Of a stretch of DNA of 64,000 nt, positions 56,384 through 64,000 are shown piece after piece (position 1 is the first letter of the stretch; each line of letters opens with the position of its first letter). The stretch is from Rhipicephalus microplus. Lineage: Eukaryota; Arthropoda; Arachnida; Ixodida; Ixodidae. The position numbers and the translations under genes were made by a program. The notes below the pieces were generated by a model. The model saw only the letters and a program-made list of their open reading frames with translations, searched no databases and had not been told where the DNA came from. The stretch covers positions 142,056,832 through 142,120,831 of the forward strand of contig NC_134710.1 of NCBI RefSeq assembly GCF_043290135.1, given 5' to 3'.

Positions 56384-57680
56384 TCTGATCAGGAAAAAAA
56401 TGATCAGGAAAAATAAGTTCACTTACTGCATTCAGCCTTAGTAGATACTCGTAGCAGAGTGCCATTTTTCTCGCCTTTGGGTTACAGTCATGTGAGGCAT
56501 GCATACAATTAACAAAAACAACAGAAAAAATCAGAAGTTTGAAGATATATTTGAATCTACATAACAGAATAAATCGAACATTTTATTCAGTCTTCAAGCG
56601 AATAGTAACTCTTTGTAACTACGAATGTTATTTCTTTCTAATAACTTTCGCACATTCCAGAATGAAAACTTCATGCTACCAACAACAACTACAACAAAAA
56701 ATTGGAGCGATAATATGCAATAAATTTAATTTATGAAATTTGGATGTGACATTTAAACTAATGTGTACTGGAGCACGATTTGCGAATGAGAGCGCCATAT
56801 TTTAGCTGCTGCATCCGCGCTCAGTGGATAGCTCTGTGTGGGTGAAAGAAACAACACATTTGTTTCTACTGCACTGCTTGCTTTTTTTTTGACAAGTAAC
56901 GCTTCGTAATGTGCCATAATAATGAACATTAAGTTTGAATCAGTTGTCACGTATTCTATTTGTGCGCGACTTCGTTGAAAAAAAAAAACTGCTTATCGCG
57001 CACACCAAAAACGCGTACGTAACAAAGGCACTATCCTACAAGCACAACAGTAACAAAAAAGGCCCAAACACGCACACGTTTCCACTGCTCGATGCCAAAT
57101 AGTGAATAATAGATAGGCACTTTTTATGTTATACTTTCAACTGTGGTATTATGTAAACGTGAGGATATTACGGTTACGTAAATATAAGTTTTTCCGTTTT
57201 AGCAAGAAAAAAAGCAGCAGATTCATTTCTTCCTTTTCATTTCATTTTTTACAGCACTACTTTTCCTTCTGTTCACTACATACCGTGACGTAGTGGGCAT
57301 TATGCTTTTGTTCATGATTCTATGATAAGCAACTTTCAGTTGCCAGCTGTCTTTCAAAACTTGAACCATTGCATAAACCATAGCAACGATCTCCACGACC
57401 ACTCCATGGGAATCTTTCGCAAAACCCGATTGTGATAGAAAAAGAGAAAGTAACTGAACTATGTAGACGTTATAAGCTCACATGTCAGTAAATCAGGGAA
57501 TATCCCGCAGATTAACGTGGCTCCGTTTTGCACAGCTAAGTAGATGGAAGTATGTACTTTGTGCACTCTTCAAATTGCCCCATACGGAAGTCAGGGCTAT
57601 TCGTTTCGTGGACCCTTAAATATAATCGCCGCCTTGTGCCAAGCTTGTAATACAGGCATCTCCTTCCGCTCAAGTGGCAA
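56384..57680. other. AT-rich, no gene seen
   Basis: No recognisable repeat or exon. Confidence 0.4.
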
Positions 57681-57699
57681 TATTGTCAGAAGTAGGAAT

Positions 57700-57837
57700 A
57701 TTGCGAGCTTATACGCACCACTGACCCCTTGTGTTCACACCAAACCACGGCTTCGCGCACGGTCAGACCCAGCTTCATCAGCATGCAATCCTCGTAGTCT
57801 TCGGCTTGATGACCCTGCCGTGAACAAAAATCGCTAA
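57700..57837 (-). CDS. candidate internal exon of a cysteine-containing protein, unrecognised
   Basis: On the - strand the sequence ATATTCACTGATATCAG could act as acceptor. The following frame reads RKISDFCSRQGHQAEDYEDC, MLMKLGLTVREAVVWCEHKG and S(V), ending near a GTGCGTA donor-like site. Four cysteines and no low-complexity. No family recognised. It is on the same strand as the first exon at 63181-63292 and the ORF at 58171-58500 and could belong to one gene. Weak support: the splice sites are guesses. Confidence 0.3.
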
Positions 57838-58170
57838 TTTTACGCTCTGATATCAGTGAATATTTCTTTTCCAAGAGGGAAACAGGAAATCATAATAGGA
57901 AGGTTTGCTGATTACCCTGTCGGTGTCCAGAGTGACATCTTCAAGTTCGGGGGTGGACAAAAGTTTCTCCCGACATCTTTCTACGCGGTGGTCCACTGCG
58001 AGAGCGCAAAGTACATGCATGCGAAATATCATGGGAAGAATAACAAATGAGAAGATAAATAAAGAAAAAATGCGTAAAAAGCTGGAAAAACGTTATGCCA
58101 CAAAATAAAAGTAGCAGGGAATCTATTGCAGCGAATGCTTTGACACAAGCTTACTCATTGAAAGTTGTTA

Positions 58171-58500
58171 TTACTTCAAATATTTCACTTCACAGCGCTG
58201 TGTATGCGTCAATGGTACATGAAGGCTAACAATATCATCGTCTTGAAGGTGGATGCCACTGGAAACGTGACTGACTGATTTAATTGTTGTGTAGTCAGGA
58301 TTGTGTATTGACACACCTTGAAGACTGCTGAAACCTGCCTTACTCACACCCAGGTCTCTGATGATTAGGGTGCTCGTTAATGCTTTCATCTGCTGAACTT
58401 GTATAGAAGTTATGAAGTATACAGCACTGGAAACCTGGCGTTCATGATAAGTATAAATAATGCGGCAATCACAGTACCAGTGTGAACCTCGGGTCCCCAT
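58171..58500 (-). CDS. candidate exon, possibly a TNF/C1q-like jelly-roll domain
   Basis: A 110-codon frame on the - strand, beginning near MGTRGSHWYCDCRIIYTYHE, includes RQVSSAVYFITSIQVQQMKA and VSSGIHLQDDDIVSLHVPLT before a TAA at 58171. Codon use looks like coding DNA rather than repeat. The last part resembles the G.i.L...D.isL.v phrase of TNF/C1q-type folds, but the usual aromatic C-terminus is not seen, so this is a guess. A GTGAGTAAG inside the frame is a good donor and might end the exon early. Confidence 0.3.
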   Translation of the reverse strand: MGTRGSHWYCDCRIIYTYHERQVSSAVYFITSIQVQQMKALTSTLIIRDLGVSKAGFSSLQGVSIHNPDYTTIKSVSHVSSGIHLQDDDIVSLHVPLTHTQRCEVKYLK

Positions 58501-58816
58501 AGCCTTAACGTTAAGAAAGCTTTATCTCTCTCTCTTGAACTTTGAATGTTTCTTCATTGCTTCCTTAGAACGTCTTCGCCACATTTTTACCTATGAGCAT
58601 CACCCTCAGAAGCTGGTAAAAACCTGGGTCCGCCAAAGTGCTTAAACCAACTATGCAAGCCAAGTTCGCGTCGTTATTTGTCATAGCAGTTTTAAAGACT
58701 GCAGTCTTCCATGGGATACTTCAATGAAGAAATTCAGTGCAGAAACGCTCTTATTTTCCATAGTCATCAGCGTCATTGTCATTCGCATATGCTGTGCCGT
58801 GACGGCAGAAAGAGAA
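58501..58816. other. no gene recognised
   Basis: Contains a CATAGTCATCAGCGTCATTG segment (58760) resembling the LTR start at 58817, so part may be LTR-derived. Confidence 0.35.
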
Positions 58817-59631
58817 TGTGTGGTCTAGAACGCACTTATTCTTCATCGTCATCAGCGCCATCATCATGACTGTACCAGGCTGGCAACCGGTAAATGAAGC
58901 TGGGTGACCTCCCCTTGGCTGGTGACCTTGAGAGAGGGTGTGCGCCACGCGATATATAGCAATCAATAAACAGTCTCTTGCTTGCTAGCATCTCGTCTGG
59001 TTGTGTCCTTATTGAAAGTGTAGTCTAGAAACTGGTGTCAGAAGTGTAACAGGTGAACCCACCCCTAAAGATGGACAGCCTGTCACTACCTGAGCTATTT
59101 GTACTGTCAAATGCTCCGGCAGGCAACTGAATAAAGTTCCACCATTAAATTCAACTCTACTTCAAAGCTACCGAGACCAACATAAAAAAGTACACCTTCT
59201 CCCGTTAAAGATAACTATGTGTAAATGTGAAACAGCGGGCGCTAGCGCCTACACTGGAGGCGGTGTTGTCGCTGGCACTCATCGCGGTGTTGCGCAGGAA
59301 AGAAACCTGTGAAGGCACAGAGCATGCAGTGATGGACCAATGTTTCCTACTGTAACATGCCAATCGCTGCTAATGGACAATGAGAGACTGAAGATGCCGA
59401 TTGGACACAAAGACTCGCACTCCACTCTTAGTTAACGCGCACGCTGCGAAGTATTGTTGTTCAACAACGCACAGGAGAAATCTCCCACCGGCAGTAAACC
59501 TTGGAGGTTAAGATCGAGTGCCTATATATAAAGGGTGGTCAGTAAACGGCTCTGCAGCGCAAGCAGTCTGTTTTTTCAATTTAAAAGTTTATTTGAAGAA
59601 TGTTAGGTCTGGAACGAGCTTATTCTTCATC

Positions 59632-59632
<1 letters not shown>
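58817..59632 (+). mobile_element. internally deleted Gypsy-like LTR element
   Basis: TGTGGTCTAGAACGCACTTA then TTCTTCATCG at 58817 recurs in degraded form at about 59598 (GGTCTGGAACGAGCTTATTC, TTCATCG), consistent with two LTR starts. CAATAAACAG near 58963 would be the polyadenylation region. Just after the first LTR, TGGTGTCAGAAGTG at 59033 looks like a primer-binding site, and 59070 begins MDSLSLPELFVLSNAPAGN, a gag-like start soon broken by stops. The remaining internal region is short, so most was deleted. The second LTR runs into (TA)n. Confidence 0.5.

Positions 59633-59634
<2 letters not shown>

Positions 59635-59674
<40 letters not shown>
59635..59674. repeat. (TA)n tract
   Basis: About 20 TA units replacing the rest of a presumed LTR. 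Confidence 0.9.
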
Positions 59675-59677
<3 letters not shown>

Positions 59678-60093
59678 TTGTGTGTGGTTCTAACAGAAGA
59701 AAAGGAAAGTGTCGACCCGTAACTGTCTCGCATTACGAGGACACCTCACCAGGTCGGCACATGAATGGGGTATGGGGAATAAAATATTTAGGAAGGATAA
59801 GATTGGAGAAGAGGAAAAAGAAAGGTGAGGGTCATTCGATCTGCTTCCCGCAACGGACTGATAAGCTCCCACGCGCAGCCGACTATAGAAAAATTCCACC
59901 GGACTTACGTCATGAAAATGCGGTGGCGCTGTCTTGGTAGGCAAAAGACGCTCTGCCTAGCGCAGTTTCTGTTGGGTTTTCAATGTTGCATGTGGTGTTC
60001 CCAGTCAAGCAACGAGAAAAAAAAAAAGCAATGGTATGCCAACGAACTGCGTCGCGGTTGGATGTGAGTCACGTCTTACAACTTAGTTCTGTT
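59675..60093. other. no gene recognised
   Basis: No supported gene; purine-rich around 59790-59830. Confidence 0.35.
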
Positions 60094-60201
60094 TGCTGGC
60101 GCACATGGCAGCCCTCAGCGCTTATGGCTTTCACAACGCTTATGGCGTCTCGCAACGCCGTTTTGTTGGCGCACATCGCAGCCCTCAGCGCTTATGGCGG
60201 A
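60094..60201 (+). repeat. short tandem duplication
   Basis: TGGCGCACAT.GCAGCCCTCA then GCGCTTATGGC occurs at about 60096 and 60170, a period near 74 bp. Confidence 0.7.
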
Positions 60202-60447
60202 AGTTACGTGCGGACGTCGCTATAATTTTACCCATAATGTCGACATCGGTCTACAAACATGGAATGGGTCTATATAAAAGCCCCCAAGAAAGCCGGAGAA
60301 GTATCGTCGCCGCAATAAGGGCCGCATTGGCGCGTTGTAGAGAGCGCGTAAATCACTCGCCGAAGGGTGTAACCTTGTCACGGAAAAAATTGAGGTCCGT
60401 AGCACTCGCCAATAGGAGTCGCGTAGACCTCGAGGGGTTCCTTCATG

Positions 60448-60720
60448 TCACAAGCGTTCAAAGAGCGCAGAGGTCTCGAAGAAGGTGATGAAAGCAGTAT
60501 GCGTGCGCTTGACCTGGCATGCGTGCGCATGGGGAAAGAGAACCACATCAACAGTGGAGGTGGAAAGTTCCAGTTTGCTGTAAGCACCCAAGAGTGATCT
60601 GCACGCATCCGAATAATCCTCACACTCGAAGATAATGTGATGGAGTGTTTCGGGATGCGGGCAACGACGGAAGTTCGGGTCTCCCCGTTCAGACAACTAA
60701 CGAGTACATTACGTGCGAGT
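60448..60720 (-). pseudogene. LINE ORF2 C-terminal CCHC-like tail
   Basis: The - strand reads LSERGDPNFRRCPHPETLHH, IIFECEDYSDACRSLLGAYS then FITFFETSALFERL. C-P...E-T..HI...C..Y...R..L is the pattern that closes many R1/I/Jockey-type LINE ORFs after the RNase H region. Stops appear just upstream. No RT was found near; it is an isolated piece. Confidence 0.55.
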
Positions 60721-62430
60721 GAAAGCGAAAACTTAGAGGAGAGGGCGAAGCGAAGAAGAGTGATGGAGAGCGCTAGGAAAGGATGTTGGAGCCTAAAGTG
60801 GGAGGGAGTGAAGTCTAGTATAATGAGGAGTTATAACAGGTTTGTTTTCGGTGCCGCCACTTGCACAACGATGTCGGTCAATTGCGCAGTTCCAGAAGAG
60901 GTGATGAAAACGACACAATTAATCTGTGTCGCAGGTACCCATTCAGTGAAAACTCTGTTCGGCAAAGAGGAGAGAAGGTATAGGAAAGGCAAAAGAGAGA
61001 AGATGAAAATAAGGGAGGAGAAGAGGACTAAAGTAAAACGCGATAAAGTTTGGAGGGGGGATTGAAACGACTGCGAGCTGGCTTTCGGTCTAAAGTAGGA
61101 CAAAACCGCGTGCCGCAAGCAGGTTGACGGGACAGAGAGACACCAGCAGCAAAAACGGCAGATGTTCCACCAAAATCTGGATGTCTGATCACTTTATTCA
61201 AGACACGCATTCAAAACGTATTCTTTGAAGTACAAATAAAGCAAAAGGCATGTTCTGAACACTGGCTTGTTAGATTTTTTTTTGTGTTTTTCAATATTCC
61301 ACATAACAAGTGCAAATAGGAAACTAATAATAAAGAAAATCAGTAATTGCCATTGTTACTGCACATCCGCATTTGCTTCTGTTATTGGTGTGTGTGTGGT
61401 GATTAGGAAACATTGTACCGGTATGTGATATTCTGCAATGAAGTTGAACTGCCCCAAATAACTGCATAGCATGAGTCACTTGTGCCAGAGGCGTATCTTC
61501 TACCTTATATTACACGATATTACTACATACGATGTATAGAAATCAGTGACGAAGCCGAGAAGTGGCCCATCGACCGCCCCCCCCCCCCGAAATATTAACG
61601 CGATAGTGTAAAAAGCTCGTTTTGCGAAAATTCCGGACTCGGCGTCGTTGGTTGTGAGCGAAAAATCATCTTGTGCGTGACCAAAAAATTGAGAAAGGTG
61701 CACATAAAATAAATAGAGATTTCCCAATCTGAGTGAGTATCGAGCCCACGCCGTTTGCGAGGCAAGCAGCTGTCACACACAACCACGCGCCTGTTTGGAA
61801 AGACAGTGAAAATAACTATTTCTGCTCAGAAATGCAGCAAAAATAACGTTCCTGCTTTACAGGCCCAGGCCCACTGTATGCAAGCTCCACAACACAACAT
61901 GTAATATTCCAGGAATATTGCATGATACAAGCGTGCATTGTCATCGGGCATCACAACACGTTATTACCAACATGACTTCGCGGTGTAAAGCCAGCCACAC
62001 ATCGCAAAAGGCACACTCGTTACAGCGCGTATTCCCCTACGACCACCGAGTGGGTGCATAGCAAATTCTAAACGATTTCACGCGCATAATTACTTGTGGT
62101 TTAAAGCATGCTACCCATTGCATAGAATGCAGCCATACGAGGAAGCTTCATGGACACAATCGAACTTTCAACTTTGTCGATAACATTGTAGTAATACGCA
62201 ATTTAAATTTATCGAGTAACACGATACAATAAAACGTATGCATTAAGTGGTTCGCGTATACGCGCTATATGACAGGATATGGCTATGGCGTTCAACTATT
62301 AAAGGCGAAGCTTAAGGATCCCCCAACATTTTCTCGTGCCCATGGCGTACAGAGCAAAAAATGACCATTTCAGTGAAGTCTCTCCCCCCCCCCCATTCCC
62401 CCCGAAAAAATGAGAAATACGAATACTGAT
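60721..62430. other. no confident gene; purine-rich block 60720-61060
   Basis: A strongly purine-rich stretch (AGGAGAGAAGG-type) at 60720-61060 makes an open frame that is compositional. 61737-61800 has a weak tRNA-like B box (TCGAGCCCAC) and may be an old SINE. The rest shows nothing. Confidence 0.35.
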
Positions 62431-62658
62431 TTTTTTTTTAGCGTCCCAAAACCACCATATGATTATGAGAGACGCCGTAGTGGAGGACTCCGGAAATTTT
62501 GACCACCTCGGGTTCTTTAACGTGCACCCAAATCTGAGCACACGGGCCTACGACATTTCCGCCTCCATCGGAAATGCAGCCGCCGCAGCCGGGATTCGAA
62601 CCCGCGACGTGCGGGTCAGCAGCCGAGTACCTTAGCCACTAGACCACAGCGGCGGGGC
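62431..62658 (-). mobile_element. full-length tRNA-headed SINE with 13-bp target duplication
   Basis: TACGAATACTGAT at 62418-62430 and 62659-62671 is an exact duplication. In reverse complement the 228-bp insert begins GCCCCGCCGCTGTGGTCTAG and TGGCTAAGGTACTCGGCTGC (A box), has GCGGGTTCGAATCCCGGCTG with a perfect B box, then the family body CCGTGTGCTCAGATTTGGGT and CCCTCCACTACGGCGTCTCT to GGTTTTGGGACGCTA plus a (A)9 tail. It is the reference copy for the family here: head, body and tail. Confidence 0.92.
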
Positions 62659-63180
62659 TACGAATACTGATACTTCACCTTCTGAAGGTATATGGTGATG
62701 CCAATACAAGATATCTAAATTATATTTAAGGTATTATCTGAGATACACGCGTTATCGATAGCTCCAAGCCCTTCGAGATGGTTGCAAGACGGCGGCACAG
62801 AGGTGCGGTAAAGCATTATTACCGTCGCAACGGTTATTTGCATCTATTACCACTTTATGGCCGTTCCTTTTTCTTCATCGCAATCTTCTGTCGAATCCAT
62901 TGTTCTTATTAAACGCTGCATTTTTTTCGCGAACGAGTACTTTTTGCGTCTCTATATAGTGGGGGGGGGGGGGGGGGGAAGGGTCCCATTTCTTTCATTC
63001 ACCAAGTCCACCGAAATCAGGTAGAAATATGCGGAACTTTACAATAATCATATCTTGAGCACCGATTTAAATGATGCGGTGGCTTTAGAGGCGTGGTTGA
63101 CAGAATAGCCTTCTAAAAAAAACGAACGAAAAATACAACCAGCAAATCTGATATTAGGCTCGCCGTGTACATATACTCAC
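62659..63180. other. no gene seen; 18-bp poly-G; probable intron of the minus-strand gene
   Basis: G18 at about 62961-62978. If the exon at 63181-63292 is real, this is its first intron. Confidence 0.4.
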
Positions 63181-63292
63181 TTGTTGGGCATTCTTCAAAC
63201 CATGGCTTGACTTCGATGCCCATGATGCTCTCTGCATCGACACTTACGTCTAGCATTGTGAATGTGGCGAAAACTAAAATAGTCGACGCCAT
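63181..63292 (-). CDS. candidate first coding exon, secreted protein
   Basis: ATG at 63292 (context ATTCATTATGG) begins MASTILVFATFTMLDVSVDA, a plausible signal peptide with cleavage after VDA, then ESIMGIEVKPWFEECPT. The exon ends one base into a codon at A/GTGAGTAT, a near-consensus donor (63180). The length is 37 codons plus one base. No family was recognised; one cysteine close to the splice suggests a small cysteine-containing secreted protein. The upstream side (63293-63430) is GC-rich without transposon features and could be a 5' UTR/promoter. The next exons should lie at lower coordinates on this strand. Confidence 0.5.
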
Positions 63293-63637
63293 AATGAATC
63301 AACAAAGATTGCTGGCCGACGAGGCTGCACGCGGTGATTTCTGCTCTGATGGTGCCACGTCAGCGCCCGCGTTCGCAGAGCTTCCACTCACGACGGGCTC
63401 TTTGTGCGCGCTCGCGAAGTCTAGCTCACTGGGCTCCGTTGCCTTCCCTTCGTTTTGCTTTTTTTTTTTTGCTCTTCCCCACTCGGGCTTTGTCCATAAT
63501 TAACGCGATTTCGCTTCGTTTTATGTCAATTCAGCGCTAAACACGCTACGTTTCCGTAATAAAATATACAATGAGTTCATTTGATCGCTTGTTGTATCTG
63601 GAGGCTAACCGATTCCCCGTGGCGAAGGAGATGGTTT
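63293..63637. other. possible 5' UTR/promoter of the minus-strand gene
   Basis: Relatively GC-rich (63330-63440), with a T11 run at 63459-63470. No TATA box was evident. Confidence 0.3.
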
Positions 63638-63779
63638 CATTTTTTTTTTCACTTCATTTCATTTTTTTTTGGACAATACGATTTCATTGCCCGCAGTTTT
63701 CTCCACTACTGTTTCCTTCGCTGTTATCAGCCGTCAATTTATACAGTTCGCTTCGAGGCCACTTATCGATGCTCGCTTA
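63638..63779 (-). repeat. (TGAAA)/poly-A-like tail and short 3' region, minus strand
   Basis: TTTTTTTTTTCACTTCATTT then CATTTTTTTTTGG reads on the - strand as an A-rich tail with TGAAA words, like the LINE tail at 20616-20640. It directly follows (on - strand) a short non-coding part after the ORF ending at 63780. Confidence 0.45.
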
Positions 63780-63959
63780 CTATTCTCCCCCAATAAGAGG
63801 GGAAACAGTGTCGTCATTGAGGGTGTTGTCGAAGGGAATGGTAGATGCGCTGTTTGGTGGGTCGGTTTCGGTTTCGCCAGCTGAATCCGCCAGATTGGAT
63901 TGCTCTGCAGTAACTATAGGCGGCAGCTTTTCCAAAATTTCACAGTGGCTTTGGACTAT
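63780..63959 (-). CDS. candidate C-terminal coding fragment, unrecognised
   Basis: The - strand frame is open from 63959 to a TAG at 63780-63782: IVQSHCEILEKLPPIVTAEQ, SNLADSAGETETDPPNSAST, IPFDNTLNDDTVSPLIGGE. Acidic, low-complexity-free, with no ATG; CTATGAATAG just before it could be an acceptor. It may be the last exon of a gene or the end of a retroelement ORF, since an A-rich tail follows. The window ends 45 bp beyond. Confidence 0.35.
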   Translation of the reverse strand: MVQSHCEILEKLPPIVTAEQSNLADSAGETETDPPNSASTIPFDNTLNDDTVSPLIGGE

Positions 63960-64000
63960 TCATAGGAAGGGCTTGAATTCACCCATTTGACTCGACTGGC

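Noticed and set aside
60637..61065. 142-codon plus-strand ORF rich in K, R and E
   Set aside because: Explained by the purine-rich composition; the start overlaps a minus-strand LINE tail.

Overview
This is eukaryotic, animal-type DNA, most likely from a hard tick (Ixodidae) or a close chelicerate relative. The basis is one recognisable metazoan gene with spliced exons (the 3' end of a MARCHF6/TEB4 ubiquitin ligase), very long microsatellites, tRNA-headed SINEs of a type I associate with ticks, and a mix of Tigger/pogo, Harbinger-like, RTE, CR1/L2-like, Gypsy and Penelope elements. The taxonomic call is inference. No bacterial operons, rRNA, CRISPR arrays or viruses were seen.

Layout. 1-15.7 kb: the MARCHF6 3' end on the + strand (coding exons 6281-6413, 13662-13797 and 14112-14202, then a ~1.3 kb 3' UTR). 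Its introns and 5' flank are packed with DNA transposons: a three-level nest at 749-3391, a TIR element at 4268-5743, a tRNA-headed RTE LINE 5' end joined to a Tigger end at 6551-7515, and a 3.35 kb TTAA-flanked element at 10193-13541 with another TIR element inside it. 15.7-20.05 kb: SINEs, a 430-bp tandem repeat with a tRNA-like core, and an 81-unit (AC)n tract. 20.06-27.6 kb: a Gypsy element on + whose gag is split by a CR1/L2-like LINE on the - strand and whose long pol ORF carries YLDN in place of YLDD. 27.6-30.2 kb: a Penelope-like element with RT plus GIY-YIG. 30.28-37.18 kb and 37.29-42.1 kb: two more Gypsy elements on the - strand, separated and flanked by long (TA)n tracts. The first is split by a 5'-inverted RTE LINE that itself holds a CR1-like fragment. 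42.2-53 kb: mostly unique-looking AT-rich DNA with SINEs, a TIR element built around a tetranucleotide array, tandem duplications and very long microsatellites. 53-56.4 kb: a degraded LINE (-) and a 482-bp MITE. 56.4-64 kb: a possible secreted-protein gene on the - strand (good first exon at 63181-63292, weaker candidate exons further left), an internally deleted LTR element, a LINE tail and a full-length SINE.

How the parts relate. MARCHF6 is the only confident host gene. Nearly everything else is mobile DNA in various states of decay. The nesting and target-site duplications give a relative order of insertions at several sites (Harbinger-like MITE into Tigger into older Tigger; CR1 into RTE into Gypsy; LINE into Gypsy gag).
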